Part shown: positions 45,307 to 54,413 of the stretch, piece by piece | How the letters are laid out: each line of letters opens with the position of its first letter | Numbering within the stretch: position 1 is the stretch's first letter | Source of the DNA: an uncultured Pelagibacteraceae bacterium | Lineage (GTDB): Bacteria > Pseudomonadota > Alphaproteobacteria > Pelagibacterales > Pelagibacteraceae | Length of the DNA stretch: 64,000 bases | Assembly (NCBI GenBank): GCA_902590535.1 | Contig: CACIXF010000001.1 | Span: forward strand, 116,861-180,860 | Reading direction: 5' to 3' | Program-made: the position numbers and the translations under genes | The notes under the pieces: generated by a model | The model's input: the letters and a program-made list of their open reading frames with translations, nothing else | What the model was told of the DNA's origin: nothing | The model's database searches: none

Positions 45307-46494
45307 ATGAATTTAAATAAAAAATTATCAGACATCTTAGATCCCAATAAAATAGAAGTTGTTAAAAATCCTATAGAGAAAGCCCATGGATTACCTAATG
45401 AATGCTATTTGAATAATGATTATTTAGAGTTTGAGAAAGAAAAAATATTTAAAAATAATTGGACGATGATTGGGGTTGCAAGTTCTGTACCAAATCCTGG
45501 CGACGCTAAACCTTTTAATCTTTTAGGGATACCAATACTAATAGTTAGAAACAAAGAGAATGAAGTAAAAGTTTTTCATAATGTTTGTAGTCATAGAGGT
45601 TTCAAATTAGTTGATCAGGAATGTAAATTAAAAAATGTAATAAGATGCCCTTATCATTCTTGGTCCTATGATTTTAATGGAAAATTAACTGTTACTCCAC
45701 ATATAGGTGGACTAGGAAAACATGAGGTTGAAGGGTTTGATAAAAACAATAGTAACTTAAAAGAAATTAAATCAAATATTTGGATGGATTTAATTTTTAT
45801 CAATATAAATTCTAATGCAAAACCATTTGAAGATTTTATTAAACCTCTAGAGGATAGATGGTCTAAGTTTATTTCTAAAAAAGATCAAAAATTAATAAGA
45901 CATTCGACTGATAACGGATATTTTAATATGACAGTAAATAGTAATTGGAAATTTGCAATTGAGAATTATTGTGAAAGTTATCATTTGCCGTGGATACATC
46001 CAGAACTAAATAAAGTTTCAAATATTTCAGATCACTATCATATTGAAGATGAGAATTTAAATTTTTCAGGACAAGGAAGTAATAAATATTCACAACAGTT
46101 TGATGGAAACATTAAATTTAAATGCTTTCCTACCTGGCCTACTGAACTTTCTGAAAAATCTGAATATGTATCATTATATCCAAACGTAATGTTAGGAATA
46201 CATATTGATCATTTCTATGCATTTTGGTTAGAGCCAATTTCTAACAATCAAACCAAAGAACATTTTGAATTATATTATGTTGGAGACGAAAGTGCCTCTA
46301 GTGATGAGTTTAAAGACATAAGAGAAAAAAATTTTGCATTTTGGCAAGAAGTCATGAATGAAGATGTAACTGCAATAGAAGGAATGCAAAATGGGCGAAA
46401 TTCTCCAGCTTACAATGGTGGGAATTTTTCACCTGTAATGGATACTCCTACTTTGATGTTTCATAAGTGGGTTGCAACCAATTTAACTAAATGA
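45307..46494 (+). CDS. Rieske non-heme iron oxygenase, glycine-betaine/choline monooxygenase-like
   Basis: 395 aa. Seen: Rieske 2Fe-2S ligands C94, H96, C114, H117 (CSHRG ... CPYHSW) and the mononuclear iron set ENYCESYHLPWIHPE (E223 near, H226, H231), with D353 as a candidate third ligand. This is the layout of GbcA and choline monooxygenase, which hydroxylate N-methyl groups; glycine betaine to dimethylglycine plus formaldehyde would fit the BHMT and DMGDH genes downstream. No reductase partner (GbcB) is visible in the window. Carnitine-like substrates cannot be excluded. Confidence 0.8.
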   Translation: MNLNKKLSDILDPNKIEVVKNPIEKAHGLPNECYLNNDYLEFEKEKIFKNNWTMIGVASSVPNPGDAKPFNLLGIPILIVRNKENEVKVFHNVCSHRGFKLVDQECKLKNVIRCPYHSWSYDFNGKLTVTPHIGGLGKHEVEGFDKNNSNLKEIKSNIWMDLIFININSNAKPFEDFIKPLEDRWSKFISKKDQKLIRHSTDNGYFNMTVNSNWKFAIENYCESYHLPWIHPELNKVSNISDHYHIEDENLNFSGQGSNKYSQQFDGNIKFKCFPTWPTELSEKSEYVSLYPNVMLGIHIDHFYAFWLEPISNNQTKEHFELYYVGDESASSDEFKDIREKNFAFWQEVMNEDVTAIEGMQNGRNSPAYNGGNFSPVMDTPTLMFHKWVATNLTK

Positions 46495-46505
46495 GAGGGT
46501 AAATT

Positions 46506-47546
46506 ATGAAAAAAGATCTTATTACAAGATTAAATGAAGGTCCAATAATGTGTGCAGAAGGCTATCTTTTTGCAATGGAAAGAAGAGGTTATCTTTCAGC
46601 AGGTCCATTTGTTCCAGAAGTGGTTTTAGAACATCCAGAGGTAGTAACTCAATTACATCGAGAATTTATTAGAGCTGGTTCAGATGTTGTTCAGGCATTT
46701 ACTTATTATGGTCATAGAGAAAAGTTGAGAATAATTGGCAAAGAACACTTGTTAGAACCAATGCAAAAAGGTGCTCTTAAAATTGCAAAAGATGCTGCAG
46801 CTGAGTTTAAAGATTTAGATCTTATGGTTTGTGGAGATGTGGCAAACACCAATGTATTTGATCCAGGTGATACCAATACTCACAAACAATGTCAACAAAT
46901 GTATGAAGAACAAGTAGCTTGGGCAAAAGAAGCTGGTGTTGATTTTGTTATTGCTGAAACAATAAGTTGGACTGACGAAATGAAAATTGCATTAAAAGCA
47001 ATTAAAGATGCTGGACTTATTGCAGTTTGTAATTTTGCAATCCCTAGAGGGGATAAAACTAGAGAAGGTCATAGTGCTGAGGATGCATGTAAGATGATGG
47101 AGGATTTAGGCGCTGATGTCGTTGGATTAAATTGTTACAGAGGACCCGAGATGACAATGAAACTTTTAAAAAAAGTTAGAGATAAAGTTTCATGCCATGT
47201 GTCAGGACTTCCTGTTCCTTATAGAACTACTGAAGAAGAACCTGGTTTCTTGAATATCACTGATCATGGATGTGACTGTATTCCAGGTGGAAATGCATTT
47301 CCGGTTGCGTTAGATAACTTATTTTGTAACAGATTTGAAATGGCAGAATTTGCAAAAGATTGTGTAAAAAATAAAATAAATTTTATTGGCATATGTTGTG
47401 GTGCTGAAGCTCACCACGTTAGAGAAATGTCAGTTGCGATTGGAAAGAAACCAATTTCAATGAAATATATGCCTGACATGAGCAAACATTTTCATCACGG
47501 TACTGATAAATCTTTGAAAAAAGTAAACAAGGAAATTAAATATTAA
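46506..47546 (+). CDS. bhmT: Betaine-homocysteine methyltransferase-like protein
   Basis: 346 aa zinc-dependent S-methyltransferase that would move a methyl from glycine betaine (or DMSP) to homocysteine, giving methionine and dimethylglycine. Seen: the zinc cysteines C210 (VVGLNCYRGP) and C297/C298 (GICCGAEAHH). Good ribosome binding site (GAGGG). It precedes the DMGDH-like gene, with stop/start contact, as expected for a betaine degradation unit. Confidence 0.88.
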   Translation: MKKDLITRLNEGPIMCAEGYLFAMERRGYLSAGPFVPEVVLEHPEVVTQLHREFIRAGSDVVQAFTYYGHREKLRIIGKEHLLEPMQKGALKIAKDAAAEFKDLDLMVCGDVANTNVFDPGDTNTHKQCQQMYEEQVAWAKEAGVDFVIAETISWTDEMKIALKAIKDAGLIAVCNFAIPRGDKTREGHSAEDACKMMEDLGADVVGLNCYRGPEMTMKLLKKVRDKVSCHVSGLPVPYRTTEEEPGFLNITDHGCDCIPGGNAFPVALDNLFCNRFEMAEFAKDCVKNKINFIGICCGAEAHHVREMSVAIGKKPISMKYMPDMSKHFHHGTDKSLKKVNKEIKY

Positions 47547-49951
47547 TGGAAAAGAATGCCAAAGTAGTAATCATAGGAGGTGGTGTAGTTGGGTGCTCTA
47601 TACTTTATCATCTATCTAAATTTGGATTAAAGGATTGTATTTTACTTGAGAGAAATGAACTAACATCAGGTTCTTCTTGGCATGCTGCAGGAAATGTTCA
47701 CGTGATTTCATCTGACCCTAATATCTCTAGGATGATGGCTTACACAATAGGTTTATACAAAGAGATTGAAAAAGAGTCTGGTCACTCAACTGGATTTAAA
47801 CCTAGCGGGGGTTTTTACTTAGCGTCAAATGAAGTGTGGGCTGATTATTTAAAGAGAGAAAGATCAAAAGCAAGATACATGGGACTTGATCAAGAATTTA
47901 TTTCTCTAGAGGAAGTGAAAAAAAAACATCCTTTAATTGATCCATCTCGATATTTGTTAGCTTTATGGGATCCTATTGATGGTGAAGTCGATCCATCAGG
48001 AGTTACTTACGCTTTTGCAAAAGCTGCAAAAGTTCATGGTGGAAAATATTATACTCACACTGTTGTTAAAGATACGAAACAAAAAGAAGACGGAACTTGG
48101 GATGTCTTTACTGAAAAAGGAAACATCAATGCTGAAATAGTAATTAACGCTGGTGGTTTGTGGGCAAGAGAAGTTGGCCAATTAGCTGGACTTAATCTTC
48201 CAGTTCAGCCAATGGAACATCATTATTTGATTACTGAACCTATTCCAGAAATTGAAGCTATGGGCAATCAAAGATTGCCTATTGGAACAGATTTTGAAGG
48301 AAATATTTACTTCAGACAAGAAGGAAAGGGAATGTTGCTTGGAACCTATGAGCCAAAATCAACACCTTGGAAAGTAGAAGGTACACCAATGAATTTTGGT
48401 CATGAGTTACTTCAGCCAAAGTTAGATAATATTGAAGATAGATTGGCAATTGGTTTTGAAAGAATGCCAGCACTAGAACGTGCAGGTATTAAGAATATAG
48501 TTAATGGACCTTTTACTTTTGGTCCAGACGGAAGCCCTTTGATTGGTCCAGTACCAGGAATGAAAAATTACTGGGTTGCGGTTGGTGTTATGGCTGGTTT
48601 CTGTCAAGGTGGAGGGGTTGGTAAATGTATAGCAGAATGGATTATTGATGGAGAACCTTCAATTGATGTTTGGGCAATGGATGTTGCTAGATTTGGAGAT
48701 TACGCTTCACCTCAATATGGAACAATCAAATCCTCAGAAAATTATGAACGAAGATTTATTATGACATTTCCAAATGAAACTTTACCAAAAGGAAGAAAAC
48801 AAAAAACTACTGCACTATATGATCGTTTTGTAAATCAAGGTGCTGTTATGGGAGATAGTTTTGGATTGGAAAATGTTTTGTGGTTTGCAAATAATAAAGA
48901 AGATGCTCATGAGGAACCAACAATAAAAAGATCGAGATCGCATGACTATGTTTCAAAAGAAGTTATTAATGTAAGAGAAAATGTTGGTTTAATCGAGGTT
49001 GCTAACTTTTCAAAACATGAATTCAAAGGTCCGGATGCTAGAAAATTTTTAGATCACATAATGGCCGGAAGACTTCCAAAACCTGGAAGAATATCTTTAA
49101 CCCCAATGTTGTCATATAGAGGAAAGTTATGTGGTGATTTAACGGTTGCTTGTTTAGATGAGAATGAATTTATGGTATTTGGATCTGGTGCTGCTCAAGA
49201 AATGCATAGACGCTGGTTTGAGAGTCATTTAGATAAATTTAATTTAAGTTATTCCAATAGATCTGATGAGTATCATGGTTTGTCTATTGCAGGACCTAAC
49301 TCAAGGAAGGTTTTAGAAAAAATTGTAAGAGACGATGTTTCAAATGAAAAATTTAAATTTAGAGATTCTAGAAGAATGTTTGTTGGGGGAGTTCCAACAA
49401 TAATTAATAGAATTTCATTTACAGGTGAACTTGGTTATGAAATTTATGTAGCACCTCACTATCAATTAAAACTCTATGAAGAATTAATGGAAGCTGGCAA
49501 AGAATTTAATATTAAACCTTTTGGTGGAAGAGCATTAATGTCAATGAGGTTGGAGAAAAATTGGGGAGCTTGGACTTTAGATTATAGACCTGATTTTACT
49601 GCAAAAGAGACAGGCTTAGATGCTTTTATAAATTGGGACAAAGAGTTTATTGGTAAAGAAAGTGCACAAAAGGAAAATTCTTCAAATAAACTTGTACCAT
49701 TAATTGTTGAAACAAATGAAATTGATGTAACAAATAATGAAGCCGTCTTGAATGGAGATCAAAGTATTGGTTATGTAACTTCAGGTGGGTTTGCTCATTT
49801 TGTAAACAAAAGTGTAGCGTTTACTTTTGTTGATCAAAAAAAAATTAAATCTGAAAATAAAATTCAAGTAGAGATAAATGGAGATTTATTTAATTGTTCA
49901 ATTATTAAAGAACCACTTTACGATCCAAGTGGTCAAAAAATGAGAAGCTAA
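47546..49951 (+). CDS. Dimethylglycine dehydrogenase-like protein (FAD oxidase + GcvT)
   Basis: 801 aa two-domain flavoenzyme that oxidatively demethylates an N-methylglycine and passes the methylene to THF. Seen: FAD motif VVIIGGGVVGCSILYHL (7-23), covalent-FAD region SGSSWHAAG with H46, a central FAO-type domain, and a C-terminal GcvT domain (about 455-800; FTGELGYEIYVAP, MRLEKNWGAWT). Overlaps bhmT by one base and precedes the methyltransferase gene by TAATG. Dimethylglycine is the obvious substrate; sarcosine is the alternative. Confidence 0.85.
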   Translation: MEKNAKVVIIGGGVVGCSILYHLSKFGLKDCILLERNELTSGSSWHAAGNVHVISSDPNISRMMAYTIGLYKEIEKESGHSTGFKPSGGFYLASNEVWADYLKRERSKARYMGLDQEFISLEEVKKKHPLIDPSRYLLALWDPIDGEVDPSGVTYAFAKAAKVHGGKYYTHTVVKDTKQKEDGTWDVFTEKGNINAEIVINAGGLWAREVGQLAGLNLPVQPMEHHYLITEPIPEIEAMGNQRLPIGTDFEGNIYFRQEGKGMLLGTYEPKSTPWKVEGTPMNFGHELLQPKLDNIEDRLAIGFERMPALERAGIKNIVNGPFTFGPDGSPLIGPVPGMKNYWVAVGVMAGFCQGGGVGKCIAEWIIDGEPSIDVWAMDVARFGDYASPQYGTIKSSENYERRFIMTFPNETLPKGRKQKTTALYDRFVNQGAVMGDSFGLENVLWFANNKEDAHEEPTIKRSRSHDYVSKEVINVRENVGLIEVANFSKHEFKGPDARKFLDHIMAGRLPKPGRISLTPMLSYRGKLCGDLTVACLDENEFMVFGSGAAQEMHRRWFESHLDKFNLSYSNRSDEYHGLSIAGPNSRKVLEKIVRDDVSNEKFKFRDSRRMFVGGVPTIINRISFTGELGYEIYVAPHYQLKLYEELMEAGKEFNIKPFGGRALMSMRLEKNWGAWTLDYRPDFTAKETGLDAFINWDKEFIGKESAQKENSSNKLVPLIVETNEIDVTNNEAVLNGDQSIGYVTSGGFAHFVNKSVAFTFVDQKKIKSENKIQVEINGDLFNCSIIKEPLYDPSGQKMRS

Positions 49952-50577
49952 TGGCTCAAAAAGACGTAGGAAACAAAATTCCAATTTATAAACTTAAAAC
50001 CACAGATGAAGTTATGAAGTACTACGATGAGTGGGGAGACAAAGATAAATATAATAAAGACATGGTTGATTGGAACTATACTGGACCCAAAGAAACCGCT
50101 GAAATATTTAACAAATATGAGAAAAATAAAGATACTTTAATTTTTGATGCTGGATGTGGAACAGGTTTAGTGGGATTGGAGCTTAAAAAATATAGTTTTA
50201 AAAATTTTCATGGAGCCGATTTATCTCAAACTTTATTAGACACTGTACCAAAAGATCTTTATCAAAAATTAGTAAAGGTTGATTTAAATAAACCAATAGA
50301 AGTTGAGGACAACTTTTATGGTGGAGTTATGTGTGTTGGAACATTTACTTTTGGGCATGTAAAACCAAATGCATTAGATGAATTTATAAGAATAACAAAA
50401 CCAGGTGGTTTAATTTGTTTCACAATTAATGAAGGAATTCATGAAGAGTATGGTTTTGATAAAAAAATTGATATACTCAAAGATAGCAAGAAGTGGGAAG
50501 AAGTAGAATTTTTTAAATCCGACTATATTGCAAGCAAAGATGTTAACGCATGGTTAGGTTTGTATAGAGTATTATGA
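49951..50577 (+). CDS. SAM-dependent methyltransferase-like protein
   Basis: 208 aa class I Rossmann methyltransferase. Seen: motif I FDAGCGTGLVGLEL (about 65-78), an acidic residue after strand 2 (GADLSQTLLD), and a MCVGTFTFGHV segment in place of motif IV. No substrate can be assigned. Its location among betaine genes might mean methylation of glycine or sarcosine, or handling of a homocysteine/methionine product. It is short (typical glycine/sarcosine methyltransferases are about 260-290 aa). Stop overlaps the next start by 4 bases. Confidence 0.75.
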   Translation: MAQKDVGNKIPIYKLKTTDEVMKYYDEWGDKDKYNKDMVDWNYTGPKETAEIFNKYEKNKDTLIFDAGCGTGLVGLELKKYSFKNFHGADLSQTLLDTVPKDLYQKLVKVDLNKPIEVEDNFYGGVMCVGTFTFGHVKPNALDEFIRITKPGGLICFTINEGIHEEYGFDKKIDILKDSKKWEEVEFFKSDYIASKDVNAWLGLYRVL

Positions 50578-51809
50578 GGTTTAGTAGAAAAATAGCTCCT
50601 GAGATAAAACCAAGACAAAATTTTATTACTAAAAAAAGATTAAGAGAAGATGAAATTGATTTTGATAAGTTAAGATCATATCGTTTAGATAGGGTTAGAA
50701 AAGAATTAGTAAAAAACAATTTAGAAGCTTGTATTCTATTTGATCCAGTGAATGTTCGTTATGCTTTAGATACTGTAAACATGAGTGTCTATAATATGCA
50801 TAACTTAACAAGATATTGTTTTGTACCGGTCAATGGACCAACTATTCTTTATGAGTATTTTAATTGTGAAATATTATCGAAGCATTTAAATCTAATTGAC
50901 GAAATCAGACCTGCAATCACATGGGATTATTTTAGCAATGGAGATCAAGCAAATTTACAATTATCAAAATGGATAAATGAAGTTAAAGATTTATCAAAAA
51001 ATTATTTTAAAACTAAAAAAATTGCAATCGATGTTTTAAATGGTCCTGCGGTTACAGCTTTAAATAAAGAAGGAATTGAAGTTGTAGATGCAAAATTGAT
51101 TTTAGAACAAGCAAGAGTAATAAAATCACCTGATGAATTGACTTGTATGAAAGCAGCAATAGAAGTTGCAGAAAAAGGTGTATCAAAAATGAGATCAGAT
51201 CTTAAGCCAGGAATGACTGAAGATGAATTGTGGTCAATTTTACATAAAACGAATATTGAAAATGGAGGTGAGTGGATTGAGTGTAGAATTTTATCGTCTG
51301 GTGAAAGAACAAATCCATGGATGCAAGAGAGTAGTAATAAAGTTATGCAACAAGGAGAAATTGTTGCTTTTGATACAGATATGGTTGGTCCCTATGGATA
51401 CTGTGCTGACATATCAAGAGCCTTTGTAGTTGGACATAAATTTAATGATGAGCAAAAAAAACTATATTCAATGGCTAGAAATCAAATTGATCATAATTTT
51501 AGATTAATAAAACCAGGAATGAGTTTTAAAGAATTTATAAAAAAATCTTGGGTTTTGCCTGATGAGTATTATGGAAATAGGTATTCATGTATGGTTCATG
51601 GAATTGGGTTGTGTGATGAGTGGCCTCAAATAAGATATCCAACTGATGGTGGAGAAGAAGGTGGAACTTTTGAGAAGAACATGACAATTACAATTGAGAG
51701 TTATATTGGTAAAGTTGGTGGTAAAGAAGGTGTAAAACTTGAACAACAGTATCTTGTAGGTGAAAATGGACTTGAATTAATGTCCCATCATCCGTTAGAA
51801 GATATTTAA
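50574..51809 (+). CDS. DddP-like M24-family metalloenzyme (candidate DMSP lyase)
   Basis: 411 aa of the M24 creatinase/aminopeptidase fold. Seen: metal-ligand candidates D267, D269 (FDTD), D279 (ADISR), H342 (HGIG), E375 and E390 (KLEQQ), spaced as in DddP. The segment HGIGLCDEWP, with Asp348 six residues after the metal His, follows the DddP form rather than the HE of peptidases, as do GGEWIE...RTNPW and VGGKEGVKLE. DddP cleaves DMSP to DMS and acrylate. The N-terminus is shorter than characterised DddP (about 445 aa). The gene lies in a betaine operon, so another betaine-like substrate is possible. Confidence 0.7.
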   Translation: MRFSRKIAPEIKPRQNFITKKRLREDEIDFDKLRSYRLDRVRKELVKNNLEACILFDPVNVRYALDTVNMSVYNMHNLTRYCFVPVNGPTILYEYFNCEILSKHLNLIDEIRPAITWDYFSNGDQANLQLSKWINEVKDLSKNYFKTKKIAIDVLNGPAVTALNKEGIEVVDAKLILEQARVIKSPDELTCMKAAIEVAEKGVSKMRSDLKPGMTEDELWSILHKTNIENGGEWIECRILSSGERTNPWMQESSNKVMQQGEIVAFDTDMVGPYGYCADISRAFVVGHKFNDEQKKLYSMARNQIDHNFRLIKPGMSFKEFIKKSWVLPDEYYGNRYSCMVHGIGLCDEWPQIRYPTDGGEEGGTFEKNMTITIESYIGKVGGKEGVKLEQQYLVGENGLELMSHHPLEDI

Positions 51810-52219
51810 TGAAAATTATTTTAGTAATGGGTTTACCTGGAGCAGGTAAAACAACTCTAGCAAATGAAATGGCACCACTATTAAATGCAAAAAGATTAAA
51901 TGCAGACGAGGTAAGAAAAGCTGCAAACGATTGGGATTTTTCTGAAGAGGGAAGAGTAAGACAGGCAAAAAGAATGGCTGAGGCAGCTTTAAAAATAAAA
52001 GAAGAAGGTCATTTTGTAATTGCAGATTTTATTGCACCAACTCCTGAAGCAAGAAGCTTGTTTCCAGCAGATTTTAGAGTGTGGGTCGATACAATTAAAA
52101 AAGGAAGATTTGAAGACACCAACCAAATGTTTGTTAATCCTAAGAATTTTGATTTTCACGTAACAACTCAGGATGCAAAAAATTGGGCACCAAAAATAAT
52201 AGAGGAGATAAAAAAATGA
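51809..52219 (+). CDS. Small P-loop kinase, adenylylsulfate kinase-like
   Basis: 136 aa. Seen: Walker A MGLPGAGKTT (6-15), LNADEVRKAANDWDFSEEGRVRQAKRMAE (about 31-59, the substrate-binding stretch of APS kinase-like proteins), and VIADFIAPTPEARSLF (about 70-85). Shorter than CysC (about 200 aa) and lacking its tail. Kinase of a small alcohol or sulfate-like compound is likely; the target is unknown. Overlaps the nucleotidyltransferase gene (ATGA). Confidence 0.75.
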   Translation: MKIILVMGLPGAGKTTLANEMAPLLNAKRLNADEVRKAANDWDFSEEGRVRQAKRMAEAALKIKEEGHFVIADFIAPTPEARSLFPADFRVWVDTIKKGRFEDTNQMFVNPKNFDFHVTTQDAKNWAPKIIEEIKK

Positions 52220-52590
52220 CATACCAATGGGATAACAAAAAACCAACAGCACAAATGCTAGGAAGATGGCAACCTTTTCACGATGGGCATTATACTTTGT
52301 TTAAAGAAATTATTAAAAAAACTGGACAAGTTTGTATTCAAATTAGAGATGTACAAGGTGTAGATGATAATCCTTTTGATTTTGAAACAGTAAAAAAAAA
52401 TATTGAAGACAGATTAAATCCTGAGTTTGAAGGACAATTTAAAATAATGTTGGTACCTAATATTACAAATATTTGTTATGGTAGGGGAGTTGGATATAAG
52501 ATTGAGGAAATAGTTTTGGATGAAGAAACTCAAAAGATATCAGCTACTAAGATAAGAGCAAAAATGAGAGAAGAAGGAAAGTTAAAATAA
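52216..52590 (+). CDS. Small nucleotidyltransferase, HxGH family
   Basis: 124 aa from the ATG at 52216 that overlaps the kinase stop; a longer reading 11 codons upstream is less likely. Seen: GRWQPFHDGHYTLF (HDGH nucleotide-binding motif, about 14-27) and ISATKIRAKM (ISSTxxR-type motif). Members activate phosphorylated small molecules with CTP or ATP. Together with the kinase it reads as a phosphorylate-then-activate pair for an unknown compound. Confidence 0.78.
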   Translation: MTYQWDNKKPTAQMLGRWQPFHDGHYTLFKEIIKKTGQVCIQIRDVQGVDDNPFDFETVKKNIEDRLNPEFEGQFKIMLVPNITNICYGRGVGYKIEEIVLDEETQKISATKIRAKMREEGKLK

Positions 52591-52596
52591 AATTAA

Positions 52597-53448
52597 ATGA
52601 ACGATAGACTTAAGACTATTGTAGATTTAGAAAAATATCCAATACACGATTTAAATTCACCATTAATTAAAAATCTAGTTAAAAAATGTAAAGAAGAACT
52701 GGATCAAGATAGTTGTTCAACAATTCCAAATTTTATTTTACCCAAATCACTTAAGGTAATGAATTCTGAGTTAGAAAAACAATTAGACGATGTTTATATG
52801 TCTAAAGAGAGTATAAATGCTTATTTGTATGCAAAGGACGATCCCTCATTGCCAAAAGATCATCCAAAAAGAACTTTTATGAATAGATACAATGGATATT
52901 TAAATTCAGATTGTTTTCCAAAAGATTCCGAAATGAAATATCTATACGAAACTGAAGAACTTTTAAAATTTGTATCTGCTTGTTTAGGTGTTTCTCCTAT
53001 TTACAGATGGGCAGATCCTTTAGCATGTCATGCTTATAATGTTATGAAGCCAGATGGAGTACTCCCATGGCATTTTGATAGTTGTGAGTTTACGCTTAGT
53101 TTAATGATCCAAAAACCTGAGAAGGGTGGTGTATTTGAGTACTGTCCAAATATTAGAGAACCAGGAAATGAAAATTTTGAAGAAGTTCAAAAAGTTATAG
53201 CTGGGGATAGAACCAGAGTAAGACAATTAAAATTAGAGCCAGGAGATTTACAAATTTTTAAAGGTAGATTTACTTTGCATAGGGTAACAAAAGTTGAAGG
53301 CCAAAAATCAAGATATATGTGTATTCCAGCTTATGTTTTAGATCCATGGAGAGTAAACACTCCAGAACATTCTAAAGCTATTTATGGTAAAGTTTTACCA
53401 ATTCATATAGAAAGAAATCAGATCCGATCCGATGGATTAACTGATTAA
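52597..53448 (+). CDS. 2-oxoglutarate/Fe(II) oxygenase, ArpA/HalD-like
   Basis: 283 aa. Seen: the iron-binding HxD of PWHFDSCEFTLSLMIQ (about 154-169) and the distal His plus Arg in LHRVTKVEGQKSRYM (about 228-242). HFD keeps the Asp ligand, so it is a hydroxylase/oxygenase, not the Asp-lacking halogenase type. Possible substrate: an amino acid or betaine derivative. It is seven bases after the nucleotidyltransferase gene, and next to enoyl-CoA hydratase. Confidence 0.78.
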   Translation: MNDRLKTIVDLEKYPIHDLNSPLIKNLVKKCKEELDQDSCSTIPNFILPKSLKVMNSELEKQLDDVYMSKESINAYLYAKDDPSLPKDHPKRTFMNRYNGYLNSDCFPKDSEMKYLYETEELLKFVSACLGVSPIYRWADPLACHAYNVMKPDGVLPWHFDSCEFTLSLMIQKPEKGGVFEYCPNIREPGNENFEEVQKVIAGDRTRVRQLKLEPGDLQIFKGRFTLHRVTKVEGQKSRYMCIPAYVLDPWRVNTPEHSKAIYGKVLPIHIERNQIRSDGLTD

Positions 53449-54228
53449 ATGACTAGTAACATTAAAATTAAAAAAAAAAACAACGAAGTTTCATCAATTA
53501 TTATTGATGAACCAAAAACTTATAACTCTTTATCATTCAAAAATCTTTCAGATTTATTAAAGACATTAAAAAAATTAGATGCTGATAAAAAAGTTAAAGT
53601 AATAATATTAGAGGGTGCCGGTAAAGGATTTAGTGCAGGTCATAATTTAAAAGAAGTTAGAGGTTTAAAAAAGAAAAATAAATATTTAAAATTATTTAAT
53701 CTTTGTTCAAAAGTAATGCTTCAGATTGTTGAAGGTAGGAAACCTGTAATTGCTAAAGTTCATGGAGCAGCATTTGCAGCTGGATGTCAATTGGTTGCAA
53801 GTTGTGATTTAGCTTATAGTACTAAAGACGCATTATTCGCTACTCCTGGTGTCAATATTGGTTTGTTTTGTAGTACACCTATGGTGGCTGTCAGTAGAAA
53901 GATAAATCGAAAACCTATGATGAAAATGCTTTTAACCGGAGAACCTATCAATGCAAATTATGCAAAAGAAATAGGGTTGATAAATGATAATTTTTCAAAA
54001 GCCAAATTAAACAAAGAAGTGTTAAAAGTAGCAAATAAAATTGCTTCTAAATCTAATTTAACAATAAAAATTGGAAAGCAAGCTTTTTACAAACAATTAG
54101 AAATGCCATTAAGTAAAGCTTACGCTTATACAAGTAAAATGATGACCCTTAATATGATGGCAATGGATGCAAAAGAAGGAATTTCTGCTTTCCTTGAAAA
54201 AAGGAAACCTAAATGGAAAAATAAATAA
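53449..54228 (+). CDS. Enoyl-CoA hydratase/isomerase family protein, ECHDC3-like
   Basis: 259 aa crotonase-fold protein. Seen: oxyanion-hole segments EGAGKGFSAGHNLKE (about 55-69) and HGAAFAAGCQLVASCDLAY (about 105-123), then FATPGVNIGLFCSTPMVAV. The last resembles ECHDC3-like members. It could hydrate an acyl-CoA such as acryloyl-CoA or methylthioacryloyl-CoA from DMSP breakdown; this is an inference from neighbouring DddP-like and DmdA-like genes. Adjacent to oxygenase by direct stop-start. Confidence 0.85.
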   Translation: MTSNIKIKKKNNEVSSIIIDEPKTYNSLSFKNLSDLLKTLKKLDADKKVKVIILEGAGKGFSAGHNLKEVRGLKKKNKYLKLFNLCSKVMLQIVEGRKPVIAKVHGAAFAAGCQLVASCDLAYSTKDALFATPGVNIGLFCSTPMVAVSRKINRKPMMKMLLTGEPINANYAKEIGLINDNFSKAKLNKEVLKVANKIASKSNLTIKIGKQAFYKQLEMPLSKAYAYTSKMMTLNMMAMDAKEGISAFLEKRKPKWKNK

Positions 54229-54413
54229 TGATAAAGAATATTTTAACAGTTGTTTTTCTTATTGTTGCAATGTTTGTAATTTATAATTTTAAAGATCATA
54301 ATCAAAAAAGAGCTATAGATGCATGTATTGCTGGTAGCCAAAAACTAGAAAAACCAATGACAGTTCCTGAAGCTAAAATTTTTTGTGAAGAACAAATTAA
54401 AAATAATAAATGA
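54228..54413 (+). CDS. 61-aa signal-anchored small protein
   Basis: Seen: one N-terminal hydrophobic segment (about residues 4-20, NILTVVFLIVAMFVIYN), then a hydrophilic periplasmic-type tail with two cysteines (ACIAGSQ, FCEEQ) that could form a disulfide. Both ends overlap neighbouring genes, so it is translated with them. Unrecognised. Confidence 0.65.
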   Translation: MIKNILTVVFLIVAMFVIYNFKDHNQKRAIDACIAGSQKLEKPMTVPEAKIFCEEQIKNNK

